Shown here: one piece after another, positions 1 through 8,520 of the stretch
Layout: each line of letters begins with the position of its first letter
How positions within the stretch are numbered: the first letter of the stretch is position 1
The notes under the pieces: generated by a model
Told to the model about the DNA's origin: nothing
The model's database searches: none
The model's input: only the letters and a program-made list of their open reading frames with translations
Made by a program: the position numbers and the translations under genes
NCBI GenBank assembly: GCA_023376005.1
Contig: CM042151.1
Span: 82,183,492 to 82,247,491 of the forward strand
Reading direction: 5' to 3'
Length of the DNA stretch: 64,000 nucleotides
From: Doryteuthis pealeii
Lineage: Eukaryota; Mollusca; Cephalopoda; Myopsida; Loliginidae

Positions 1-179
1 AACAACATATGTATATATATTATATATGATACACATATGATATATATATATATACAACATATGTATATATATATATACACAAATATGTATATATATATAC
101 TACTACACATATGTATAATATATAATACACATATGTATATATATATATATACAAATAATGTATATATATATATATACAC

Positions 180-209
<30 letters not shown>
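1..209. repeat. (TA)n / (ATGT)n microsatellite
   Basis: Almost pure TA and ATAC/ATGT tracts up to the edge of the foldback element at 210. Open frames here are only Tyr/Ile repeats and are not genes. Confidence 0.9.
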
Positions 210-210
<1 letters not shown>

Positions 211-393
211 AGAAGTAAACAAACAAACAATGTGTTTTGTATGGCTTTTTTTAGCCGACAATTTTGGGAGAATAATGCTTAATTGCAGTCTAAGTCTTAC
301 CTAATTTTTGAAAATTAATTAATTAATAATTAATGGATTAGGCTGGCATACCTATTCAAATGTAAGACTAAACAAATCGAAAAAAAAATCAAT

Positions 394-434
394 CTCTGTG
401 TGTACATTTGGCCTATTCGGCCTCATCAGTAGAG
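394..434 (-). ncRNA. Degenerate hammerhead ribozyme motif
   Basis: Minus strand: CUGAUGA, stem II GGCC-GAAUA-GGCC, then AAAU where GAAA is expected (the invariant G12 is missing), followed by the short stem III and CAGAG. Stem I has an A/C mismatch beside the core (CUCUA against CAGAG). The intact relative is at 3971-4012. Predicted inactive. Confidence 0.6.
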
Positions 435-459
435 CTATAGACAGGGAGACTGCTTTGTG

Positions 460-525
460 TGTGATTCGAACCCTGACTGTCAAGCTGACAGGTGGGGACT
501 CTAAAGTCACCATAAGTGGAATATA
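460..525 (-). promoter_or_regulatory. tRNA-Asp-like Pol III promoter remnant (SINE head)
   Basis: On the minus strand, GAGTCCCCACCTGTCAGC, AGTCAGGG and TTCGAATC follow the order of the tRNA-Asp anticodon and T arms. B box GGGTTCGAATC is at 471-481. A weaker A-box-like TGGTGACTTTAGAG lies just upstream. This is not a functional tRNA, because the arms do not close. Confidence 0.5.
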
Positions 526-769
526 ACCTACTTTAAAACGAACGAAAAATCTGGGAAAAAACAGCTGGTGTAATGGTTAGAGTGTACATACAGAGATTGA
601 TTTTTCTCGATTTGTTTAGCCTTACATTTGAATAGGTATTCCCACCTAATTCATTAATTATTAATTAATTAATTTTCAAAAATCAGGTAAGACTTCAATT
701 AAGCACATATTCTCCCAAAAATTGTCGGCTAAAAAAGCCATATCAAAACACATTGTTTGTTTGTTTACT

Positions 770-773
<4 letters not shown>

Positions 774-816
<43 letters not shown>
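774..816. repeat. (TA)n microsatellite
   Basis: Perfect TA dinucleotide run directly abutting the right arm of the foldback element. Confidence 0.95.
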
Positions 817-817
<1 letters not shown>

Positions 818-3500
818 CAAGCCGTTTATACCCATTAAAAAGAGCCAAAATGGCGAACGAATTTGGGTAAAACAAATCGTTTTAAAAGTATTAAAAATAA
901 ACTGCATATGTAATAATATATCCAAAATATAATACTATCTAAAGAACCCGGTCATAATGACAGACGATATACTCCTGCCTAAAAATCACACTCCAAATAT
1001 ATAAGCTAACCCTGAATCCATACTTTTTCTCCATTTTTTTTTTTTTACCCCTATACTGGTAGCTCTCCAAAGAAACAGAAACGCCGCTCCCCTTTAGAAG
1101 AACATGGTGTATATACAGCTCCCACAACATTCTTCTTTTATAATATTATAACGTTACACTATTACTCTGAGGCATATATGATAATTTGGCCCTCTAAAAA
1201 AATATAATACCCACAAGAACGAAGTAACTAAAAAATGTATCGTTGTCACATTAGGAATATTTTACCTGCACGGTTTTGATAAAAAAAAGTTTTGTCCAAC
1301 ATTTCCAGAAATTACCCTACCACAAAAGACAATTGAAACGGTAAAACAGTTAAAATGATCGAATCAATCAAGAACTGGACACGAGTAAGAGTAAATCAAT
1401 GTGTGGAAACAATTGAAGCATTCAGATATTATAGTGAACTAATTTCATTCATAAAATTCAAAAGATTTTTTTTTGGCTCTTCATTCAAATAAATCCGAAA
1501 TTTTAAAAGCCACATTATTTCAGATTTTTCAGAAAGTACAAAATATTTTATAAATATATTAAGCTTTCTAATCAAATTATAACGCATATAAGTTATTTAC
1601 TATACAAAAGAGGTTATGAATGGAAATTTTAACAGCTGATATAGAAAGCCAAATTCACACCCGTTCAAAAATATTACGTAGAATTTCTAAACGTTTCTAA
1701 AAAAAAAAATGGTTTTGAAAAATGACACATTCTAAGTTTTATATTAACAAATTTACAAAAATACAATTAAAAGAATAATTTCTTTGCTAGTTGCTTATTA
1801 GTGAAAAAAAAAAGGGGAGGGATAAAATTCAATATAATATTATTTCAATGGTCGATGTATAAGCTTTTTTTTTCTTTTCATTCATATAAATCCGATATTC
1901 TAAAAGCCACGTTTAATTATTTTAGATTGTTCAATAAGTACAAAGTATTTTATAAATATATTTAGCTTTCTAATCGAATTATAACGCATATAAGTTATTA
2001 CTATACAAAATATGTTATGAATGTGAATTTCAACAGCCGTTATAAAAAGCCAAATTCACACCCCCTCAAAATTATTACGTACAATTTCTAAAAGTTTCTA
2101 GAAATAAGTTTTAAAAATACATTATAACACATTCTAACTTTTCTATTAACAACTTTACAAAAATAAGATTAAAAGAATAATTTATTTTAATTGCTAATTA
2201 GCAAATAAAAAAGGAATAAAATTCATTATAATATTATTCCAATAGTTAATGTGTAGTATTGAGAAAAAGCTTATTTTATTATCGATTACATTTAACTCGT
2301 AAATATCCTTATATTTTAATTGTTGCTAGTCACTGATCATGTGTTACTGATATTAACGATGATACTACTAGTTTTATTAACTCAACCCCCCCCCCTATGT
2401 TTAAACTATGATCAAACTATCAAAAATTCATCTCGATTCTATGACAATTTAATTAAACGTTATAGATTTCAGAAATGTTGAACCTGATGAAATTATTTAG
2501 TTAAGCTAAGAAAATATTTCACAATATTTAGCTCGTGTATTTAAAATCTGAACCTTTCAGTAAAAATTAAAAATAAGATATATAATCATTAATCCCAAAT
2601 TAACGTGGTTAAACAAACCCTTTATAAAAGGATTAAAACGTATAAAACTGAAATTATCAAGAATTATAAACATTTTATATTAATACCTTTGAAAACCGAG
2701 CAAAATACAATACAAAATTTCATTCAAATTAGTTCCAAAAGTAAAAATGGAACTTTCATGATATCAAGTCATTCATCCCAAATGAACAAGCGGTAGAAAA
2801 ATATTTTATTAAATTACCAAAATCGCATCAAACTGAAACAAACAAGAACATCATAATTATAACATGTAATATTTAAACCGTCAATCGCTTAACGAACTGT
2901 AATATACTATATATTGTAAACCTGGAAAACAAAATTAAAAAGTGTGTTATTGGATTTATATTCGTATATTCTTAATATAACAAGAAAAATACAACTTAAA
3001 ATATATACAAAAGATAGATTACATAGAACTCACCTTTTTTCTTTGCACCCAGCAAATGATTATTTTCAGAGAATTGTTCAATTTGATATAATTCTGAAAT
3101 AAATGTTAGTAAAATAATATATAGAATATTTCACTGGCTAAATGTTAGGGGGAGAGGTAGGTTACTTTTCGAGATATCATTCAAGTCCTACGTTTATTAT
3201 CATTAATAAATCTTACTACGAAAATGAATTCCCTGCAACAGAAGAAAAAGTGCAAATCTGGTAAACGAGGGTACATGAGTTCGATTTTTGCACTTAATTT
3301 TTGTTGGTGTAGAATATTGCATGATGTTAAAAAAAAAAAGAGTTTTTCCCATGAGAAATATTCTGACTTTTTATTATAAACATTTTGAAACATTATATCG
3401 TTTATTTAATCTTAATATAATACATGTTGCGTTCATTCAATTATTCTTGCGTGTTTTACAAAGACGAATATTTCTTCGAGAAATGTGTGAATGATAGAAA
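816..3500. repeat. Long duplicated intergenic unit, copy R1
   Basis: AT-rich non-coding DNA whose landmarks recur at about 6-7, 13.5-21.9, 27-33.4, 38.2-41.5, 41.5-45.2 and 50.9-53 kb. The landmarks include 'ctaaccctgaatccatac', 'aaccgtcaatcgcttaacg', 'tagaactcacctttttt' and 'tacatgagttcg'. A tandem sub-duplication of about 400 bp is visible (1460-1830 against 1865-2240). No credible gene. Confidence 0.7.
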
Positions 3501-3572
3501 ACACAAAATGCATATTTGGTTGTTAAAATTGTTCAAATTTAAATGGCCTGTCTCCCTGTTTTTCTGCCTCCA

Positions 3573-3678
<106 letters not shown>

Positions 3679-3694
3679 GGCATTTCAGTTTCGG

Positions 3695-3785
3695 AAGATT
3701 ATAATAAAGTTTTTATGTGCACCTGAAGTTACTGCGCCTCCTGTGACTGTGAAGTCCGATGTTTGAAAAAACATTCTCGTCCACA
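3695..3785 (-). mobile_element. Non-LTR retrotransposon 3' end fragment
   Basis: Its reverse complement matches the 3' terminus of the LINE at 8050-8520: 'cacttcacagtcacag', then GGCGC, 'gtaacttcagg' and 'gcacataaaaactttat'. It encodes the remnant of the C-terminal Cys/His motif and the start of the 3' UTR. Microsatellites lie on both sides, as expected for a 5'-truncated LINE insertion. Confidence 0.65.
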
Positions 3786-3786
3786 G

Positions 3787-3791
3787 ACACA

Positions 3792-3869
<78 letters not shown>
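3787..3869. repeat. (CA)n-(TA)n compound microsatellite
   Basis: A CA run followed by a TA run, directly left of the hammerhead element at 3870. Confidence 0.95.
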
Positions 3870-3873
<4 letters not shown>

Positions 3874-3970
3874 GGGAGAATATGTGCTTAATTGGAGTCG
3901 TACCTAATTTGAAAATTAATTAATTAATAATGAATTAGGCGGAATGCCTATTTAAATGTGGCTAAAAAAT

Positions 3971-4012
3971 CTCTGTATGTACATTTCGGCCTATTAGGCC
4001 TCATCAGCAGAG
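3971..4012 (-). ncRNA. Hammerhead ribozyme, core intact
   Basis: Minus strand 5'-3': stem I CUCUG; CUGAUGA; stem II GGCC-UAAUA-GGCC; GAAA; stem III AUGUACAU, an 8-nt palindrome sharing the last A of GAAA; then A at position 17; then CAGAG, which pairs perfectly with CUCUG. Every invariant core base of the type I hammerhead is present. Stem III alone would be three pairs with a 2-nt loop, so efficient cleavage probably needs a dimer. Activity is inferred from sequence only. Confidence 0.82.
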
Positions 4013-4035
4013 CTATAGATAGGAAGGGCCGCCCT

Positions 4036-4100
4036 GTGCGTGATTGAACCGGACTGCCAAGCTGACAGGCCGATATCACAACCCCTACACCAAACGGACT
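4036..4100 (-). promoter_or_regulatory. tRNA-Asp-like Pol III promoter (A and B boxes)
   Basis: Minus strand reads TTTGGTGTAGGGGTTGTG (A box), TATCGGCCTGTCAGCTTGG (similar to the tRNA-Asp anticodon arm) and CCGGTTCAATCACG (B box, 4042-4050). It lies about 25-30 nt upstream of the hammerhead on the same strand. It is a tRNA-derived SINE head, not a functional tRNA. Confidence 0.65.
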
Positions 4101-4339
4101 TCTTGGATTTTACGATTTGTTTAGAGTAGTTAATATTCCTCTTCAGTGACTTTTATTACACGACGATATGATAAGTTGTAAACACGTATGTTTGGAATGG
4201 ATTTTTCGCCGACAATTTTTGGGAGAATATGTGCTTAGTCGTACCTAATTTGAAAATTAATTAATTAATAATGAATTAGGCGAATGCCTATTTAAATGTA
4301 TGGCTAAACAAATCGAAAAATCAATCTCGTAATATTGTA

Positions 4340-4985
4340 TATATATATGTGTGTGTGTGCTATTGACATTTGACATAGTGCTAAAACACTTGGGAAGGGT
4401 ACGAATCCAACTACTTTCCTACCAACTATGAATAATAGTAGGGTAGACTCGGCTCTTTAACCTGACCATGGCAACCAGATTTAAGGAAAAATAAATCAAT
4501 AGGTCTCTCAAACAATACTGACTGTGATTTTGTGGAAATTATCATTGGAGTCTTGCATGGACTGCTTTTGGCTAGTTACCGATCATATGGAAATATCAAT
4601 TCTCTGATAGAATAAAACGTGAAGCTGTAGCCGTATCAGTACTACTGTATAGCAGCACCACTTATACTTGAACAAAATACACATAACGTAAAACGAGTGA
4701 AGTCACCATGTTTAAATATATTCTCCCTCAATTTTGTTTGTATTTCGTTTCGTTTACCTGCCATTACAGATGGTTTTAACATTAGTTATTGTCAGAATAT
4801 TTACCATATTTTATCCCCAACCCCCATATATATATATATATATTATATATATATATATATATATGCACACGCATATATATAGTGACAGAGGCTTCTTTGC
4901 AGAAGGATGACCCCTCAATTCACAAGGATTTTGGGGTGCACACATACATATATATATGAAGTGAACAGACGATCTGTTTAAGATG
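4340..4985. repeat. SINE-like fragment and microsatellites, no gene
   Basis: About 4385-4500 resembles, in inverse orientation, the 'agactggttacctagccat' SINE-like family seen near 34.3, 53.4, 63.3 and 63.6 kb. 4824-4885 is TA-rich microsatellite. The remainder is unrecognised. Confidence 0.45.
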
Positions 4986-4987
4986 GC

Positions 4988-5280
4988 GATAGCTGACAAT
5001 TTTTTTAGGGGGGGGGAATATGTGCTTAATTAAAGTCATACCTAATTTTGAAAATTAATTTATTGATAATTAAATTAATTAGGCGTGCATATCTGTTTAA
5101 ATGTAAGGCGTAAACAAGTTGAGAAAAAGTCAATCTCTGCTGAAATGTACATACAAAGATTGACTTTTTCTCGGTCTGTTTACGCCTTACATTTAAACAG
5201 ATATGGACGCCTAATTCATTTAATTATCAACAAATTAATTTTCAAAATTAGGTATTACTTTAATTAAGCACATATCCCCC

Positions 5281-5284
<4 letters not shown>
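4988..5284. repeat. Near-perfect palindrome with collapsed hammerhead at its centre
   Basis: Arms at about 4990-5139 and 5154-5284 are near-exact reverse complements, separated by only 14 nt. They match the arm sequence of the foldback elements at 210-773 and 3870-4330. The spacer is a hammerhead lacking stem II. Expected to extrude as a cruciform. Confidence 0.85.
5135..5158 (+). ncRNA. Collapsed hammerhead (stem II deleted)
   Basis: CUCUG, CUGAAA, UGUACAUA, CAAAG: stem I strand, the start of CUGAUGA fused to GAAA, intact palindromic stem III, and the other stem I strand. The deletion joins the GA of CUGA to the GA of GAAA. It cannot be catalytic, but the ancestry is clear by comparison with 3971-4012. 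Confidence 0.65.

Positions 5285-5327
<43 letters not shown>
5285..5327. repeat. (TA)n microsatellite
   Basis: TA run at the right edge of the palindrome. A (CA)n tract follows at 5390-5427. Confidence 0.95.
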
Positions 5328-5557
5328 CAATCTGATATAAATATTTGTTTCTGAAATACGAGTTCCAGGAGTTTCAATTGCCGGAGTAGACACACACACA
5401 CACACACACACACACCCACACACACAGAGATATAGACGACCGCCAACTAAAGCGTAAACGCAACGCTCTCCTATAAAAAGGATGGAGCACTCTATGGTGG
5501 CCTTTACATACATACAGATGTGTGTACTTAACAGTTCAAATCCCCTTTCCATTCTGT

Positions 5558-5630
5558 AGGTGGCGATGGCCGAGCGGTTGAGCAGACCCACCGATGATGA
5601 ATTGATCGGGTTTCTATCCCGGCTTGTAGG
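5558..5630 (+). promoter_or_regulatory. tRNA-Leu-like Pol III promoter, unit 1
   Basis: A box GATGGCCGAGCGGTTGAG (5565-5582) is close to the class II tRNA-Leu/Ser A box. The B-box-like GGGTTTCTATCCC lies at 5608-5620. It sits about 25 nt upstream of the hammerhead. The second, more diverged copy is at 5855-5925. Confidence 0.6.
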
Positions 5631-5640
5631 TAGCTTACAA

Positions 5641-5687
5641 ATGTCTACTGAAGAGACGGGATACATCGAAACACGGTGTCTGCAGAT
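5641..5687 (+). ncRNA. Hammerhead ribozyme, near-intact
   Basis: Stem I AUGUCUA (5641-5647); CUGAAGA (5648-5654); stem II GACG-GGAUA-CAUC with one C/A mismatch; GAAA (5668-5671); stem III ACAC-G-GUGU (5671-5679); C17 at 5680; UGCAGAU pairing with stem I at five of seven positions including one G-U. The core is complete (N7 = A is allowed). The weakened stems suggest reduced activity. Confidence 0.7.
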
Positions 5688-5854
5688 GACTATATATGCT
5701 CCCCATCCTCAAGGCGGTTGAGCACTTTGGAAGGGATTTCGCTGACGACCGTTATCTAAAGCTTAAATGCAACGGGATCCTATGAAAAGGATGCAGCACT
5801 CTATGGCAGTCTTTATATACATACAGATGTGTGTTTTTAACAGTTAAAGTTCCG

Positions 5855-5925
5855 ATGGCCATACGGTTAAGCAGACCGACTGATGATGAATCGCTCGGGT
5901 TTCTATCCTGGCTGTAGGTAGCTTA
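5855..5925 (+). promoter_or_regulatory. tRNA-Leu-like Pol III promoter, unit 2
   Basis: GATGGCCATACGGTTAAGCAG and GGGTTTCTATCCTGG repeat the A and B boxes of unit 1. The downstream hammerhead is truncated away where the sequence changes into the duplicated intergenic unit at about 5933. Confidence 0.5.
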
Positions 5926-5935
5926 CAAATATCTA

Positions 5936-7240
5936 ACTACATCATAATTATGACGTGATAATTAAACCGTCAATCACTTAACGAACTGCGATATAGAAAA
6001 CATTGCAAACCTGGAAATCGAAATTAAAACCAAAATTAAACTGTGAGTTACTTAAATTACATTTGTACATTCTTAATACTAGCAAATATATGTACCCTCC
6101 GGGTGCAAGTATTTTAGTTAAATGTTATAATAAAATATCATATTAAATTAGAAAGGCTAATGAAACTGAATAAGAATGTAGATAAAAAGATTTTGAACAG
6201 AGGGGGTATGATTGAAAAATAGAACAACTTGGAAACTAACTCTTCCATCATTTTCCGTTACTCCCGTCTTTCATTGGTAAATTTTCCTAATTTAACTATT
6301 TAGTTAAAATAGGAAGTAAAGAATAATATTACAGTTATTTCTTCTTGTTAAGGGATTTCTTTTAAGATTTATTGAAGAGATTTTTGCTCATATTCAATAA
6401 GATAAAACCAAACAATTAGAAATCAATAATACTAAACATATATTTATTAGAATAAATTTTTTAAGATCAATATGCAAATTAGCCTTCCCATTCACACTGT
6501 AAACCTCTATTTTGTTGTATATATAAATACAATTGCATGTTATTAGTATGTAGATATGGTCAACAGTGTAAGTAATGTAAAACAATTTTATTAATAATTG
6601 AGGTTTAAATAAAAATAAAATCATGGAAATATGATGTAAATAACGAAAGGAATTGTGACTTGTATAGTAATTTAGTTTCGGTTACAGACAGACAAACCCA
6701 CAATCTCCATTATAATAAGATAAACAAAATAAAGACTTCAAATAAATATGAATGATAAATTACATAGAACTCACCTATTTCTGTTCACTCAACTGATGGT
6801 AATTTTCAGTGAATGAATCAGTTTGATATAATTAAGAAATATATGTTAGCAAAATAAAATATAAAATACTGGCTAAGTTTTAGGGGGAGGGGAGGTAAGA
6901 TACTTTCGAATGGACTTTCGTATTTTTTTCCATGATATTATTAAAGTCAGGAAAAAGTTGAAAAATCGTGTAAACCAAGGTACGTGAGTTCATTCCTTAT
7001 TCGTACCTTTTGTAGCATCCAAAAATGGAAAACATTCAAAAGATTTAACATCATTGATAGACACGATGTGTGGAATATTCCATGTGGTTAAAAAAAACTC
7101 CAAGGGCTTTTGAGATGTTTCCCATGACAAATATCCTGATTGACAAGTTAAAAGAGGATAAACGATTTTTAAACATTTATACGTATGAAGACACCAGGAT
7201 AAATATTAAAAGATTAAAGACAAATATAAAAAAACGTTAA
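5936..7240. repeat. Duplicated intergenic unit, copy R2 (with Helitron-like insertion)
   Basis: Carries the unit's landmarks ('aaccgtcaatcacttaacg', 'tagaactcacctatttc', 'gtacgtgagttc'), interrupted by the insertion at 6079-6720. No gene. Confidence 0.7.
6079..6720 (-). mobile_element. Non-autonomous Helitron-like element 1
   Basis: Minus strand runs from 5' TCTTATTATAATGGAG to a hairpin (GCACCC-GGA-GGGTAC, one mismatch), then 'atatatttg' and 3' CTAG. The insertion is between host A (6078) and T (6721) with no target duplication. Unoccupied paralogous sites ('ttcttaatataac') lie at about 2970 and 40430. TC...hairpin...CTAG and A|T targeting are Helitron hallmarks. An AT-rich frame at 6394-6624 is shared with sister copies. 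Confidence 0.8.
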
Positions 7241-8049
7241 AGTATGCAGACATTTTCTAGTGTTGTATACTCTCTTTCCTTACTTTCTTACTTCTATTCT
7301 TCTAGCGTCTCTTCTAGCATCTGGACTTCGTCTTGGGGACTTCGTGTCTGGTCTTCCATTGGGGATTTCTCTTTATCAGAAGCCCCGTGTCATTTGTAGT
7401 TTTTAGATAATAACACAATACTTCGATTTAACTTAGATCATATTTTATTCTGAAATCCCCACCAGTCTACCTGCGCAGATTGAGTCGGCACGTGCATAAC
7501 ACGACTTACCACCGTCATGGTCTTCGCCGATCTGACCAAAAATCTCTTTCTAATCTAAACCGGAGGAGGGTCTTCTCCACCGATTCTCACGGTATCCACC
7601 AGAAGGATCAGGATGAGGTCAAGCCTTGTCATTCAATCCTTCAAGGCCGTGCAACTTATAACAGCCATTTTGGTTTCTACACTACTGTACATAAATATTA
7701 GGAATCTAATAATTATGTAACACTAGGAGTTCTATTTTGATGTGTCAAAAAAGTATCGAGCTTTTTGTACTGTTTTTTTTTAAGCATGTTGTATTCTAAA
7801 AATAAAATAAACGTTCCATTCATTGCTCATTTCTATCTTGGTAAATACAGCTTCAAGCTCGGCACTTTTATGACACACCTTGTAGATCCAAGAAATATCT
7901 CACCACTGACGGCTTTCTTATTTCCCGAATATTTTATGTTCTCGACCAGCAACATATTGGAAAGTGGTTTATTTTATATATTTTAGTAATTTTTCATTGT
8001 CAATTACAAATTTTGCTGCATGACCAAAATATCTAAACTATCGATCTCT
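7241..8049. other. Unrecognised non-coding stretch
   Basis: 7258-7430 is pyrimidine-rich. 7440-7690 is more GC-rich than its surroundings, with a plus frame (7480-7701) that I cannot assign; it may be an old LTR or element fragment. 7765-7986 has a short open frame without recognisable domains. I see no supported gene. Confidence 0.4.
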
Positions 8050-8520
8050 CAGTAGAGAGTACAAGCTAGAGAGTTGTACTCTCTAATGAGACAACGTTGT
8101 CTCCGATGGTTGGGTCATGTACGTCGGATGGAAGATGGACGAATCCCGAAAGACATCCTCTACGGAGAGCTTACGTCTGGTAAAAGACAGATTGGTCGCC
8201 CCCAGCTGCGATTCAAGGATTTCTGCAAGAATAATCATTGCAAGAATGATCATTGCCCCTTCCAGCTGGGTGAATTTGGCTCAGGGCCGCCCTCGGTGGT
8301 GGCAGAATCTCCGTAGAGGACTGTCCATGTCAGAAGTCACCCTGACACAACACCACGAAGCTAAGAGGTCCAGAAGAAAGCAGCGGCAACAAAGCATCGG
8401 AATATCAACATCTTCAGGGACAGCCTTCAATTGCAAAATCTGTGGTCGATAATGTTTTTCAACATTGCACTTCACAGTCACAGTAGGCGCTGTAACTTCA
8501 GGGGCACATAAAAACTTTAT
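8050..8520 (+). pseudogene. Non-LTR retrotransposon RT C-terminus and 3' end
   Basis: The frame at 8074-8316 reads RQRCLRWLGHVRRMEDGRIP, then KDILYGEL, GKRQIGRPQLRFKD. This is the conserved post-RT segment of RTE/jockey-type LINE reverse transcriptases. After a frame change, the 8117-8452 frame continues with LRRGLSM and ends in CKICGR. Past a stop and another shift, codons for ALHSHSRRCNFRGT complete the C-terminal Cys/His motif of these elements. At least two frameshifts and one stop make it dead. Everything upstream of this segment is absent, so it is a 5'-truncated LINE insertion. Related ends are at 3695-3785, 27890-28290 and 60080-60520. Confidence 0.75.

Larger units (their letters stand above)
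210..773. mobile_element. Foldback element with hammerhead remnant at the hinge
   Basis: Inverted arms of about 190-200 bp (210-405 and 583-773), starting and ending in GAGAAGTAAAC / GTTTACTTCTC, surround a loop of about 170 bp. The left loop edge holds a decayed minus-strand hammerhead (394-434) and a tRNA-like B box (GGGTTCGAATC, minus strand, 471-481). The right edge (583-600) holds the 3' part of the same hammerhead on the plus strand, CATACAGAG, so each arm starts at the predicted cleavage site. (TA)n arrays flank both sides. No coding sequence. It is related to the elements at 3870-4330 and 4988-5284. The transposition mechanism is unknown. Confidence 0.75.
3870..4330 (-). mobile_element. 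tRNA-hammerhead SINE-like element with duplicated tail
   Basis: Minus-strand order: tRNA-Asp-like head (4036-4100), about 25-30 nt spacer, intact hammerhead (3971-4012), then an arm/tail (3970 down to 3870) ending in (TA)n. The tail sequence recurs in direct orientation at 4205-4330. The tail is shared with the foldback elements at 210-773 and 4988-5284. No coding potential. Confidence 0.7.
5428..5935 (+). mobile_element. Tandem ~310-bp tRNA-hammerhead repeat (retrozyme-like)
   Basis: Two head-to-tail units about 310 bp apart share 'aaaaggatg.agcactctatgg', 'acatacagatgtgtgt', a tRNA-Leu-like head and the following 'gtaggtagcttacaaat'. The first unit includes a hammerhead at 5641-5687. The second breaks off just before its hammerhead would begin. 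Downstream of the hammerhead, 'tatatatgctcccc' and 'gagcacttt' also occur in the 34671-35190 array, so the two loci belong to one family. No ORF. Confidence 0.7.

Noticed and set aside
5558..5630. Functional tRNA-Leu gene
   Set aside because: A and B boxes are present but acceptor and anticodon stems do not form; it is a SINE-like head.
5877..5900. CTGATGATGAATCG as another hammerhead core
   Set aside because: No GAAA and no stem II follow; it lies inside the tRNA-like head.
7480..7701. 73-codon frame in a GC-richer island as a gene
   Set aside because: No domain, no start context and no second copy to support coding.
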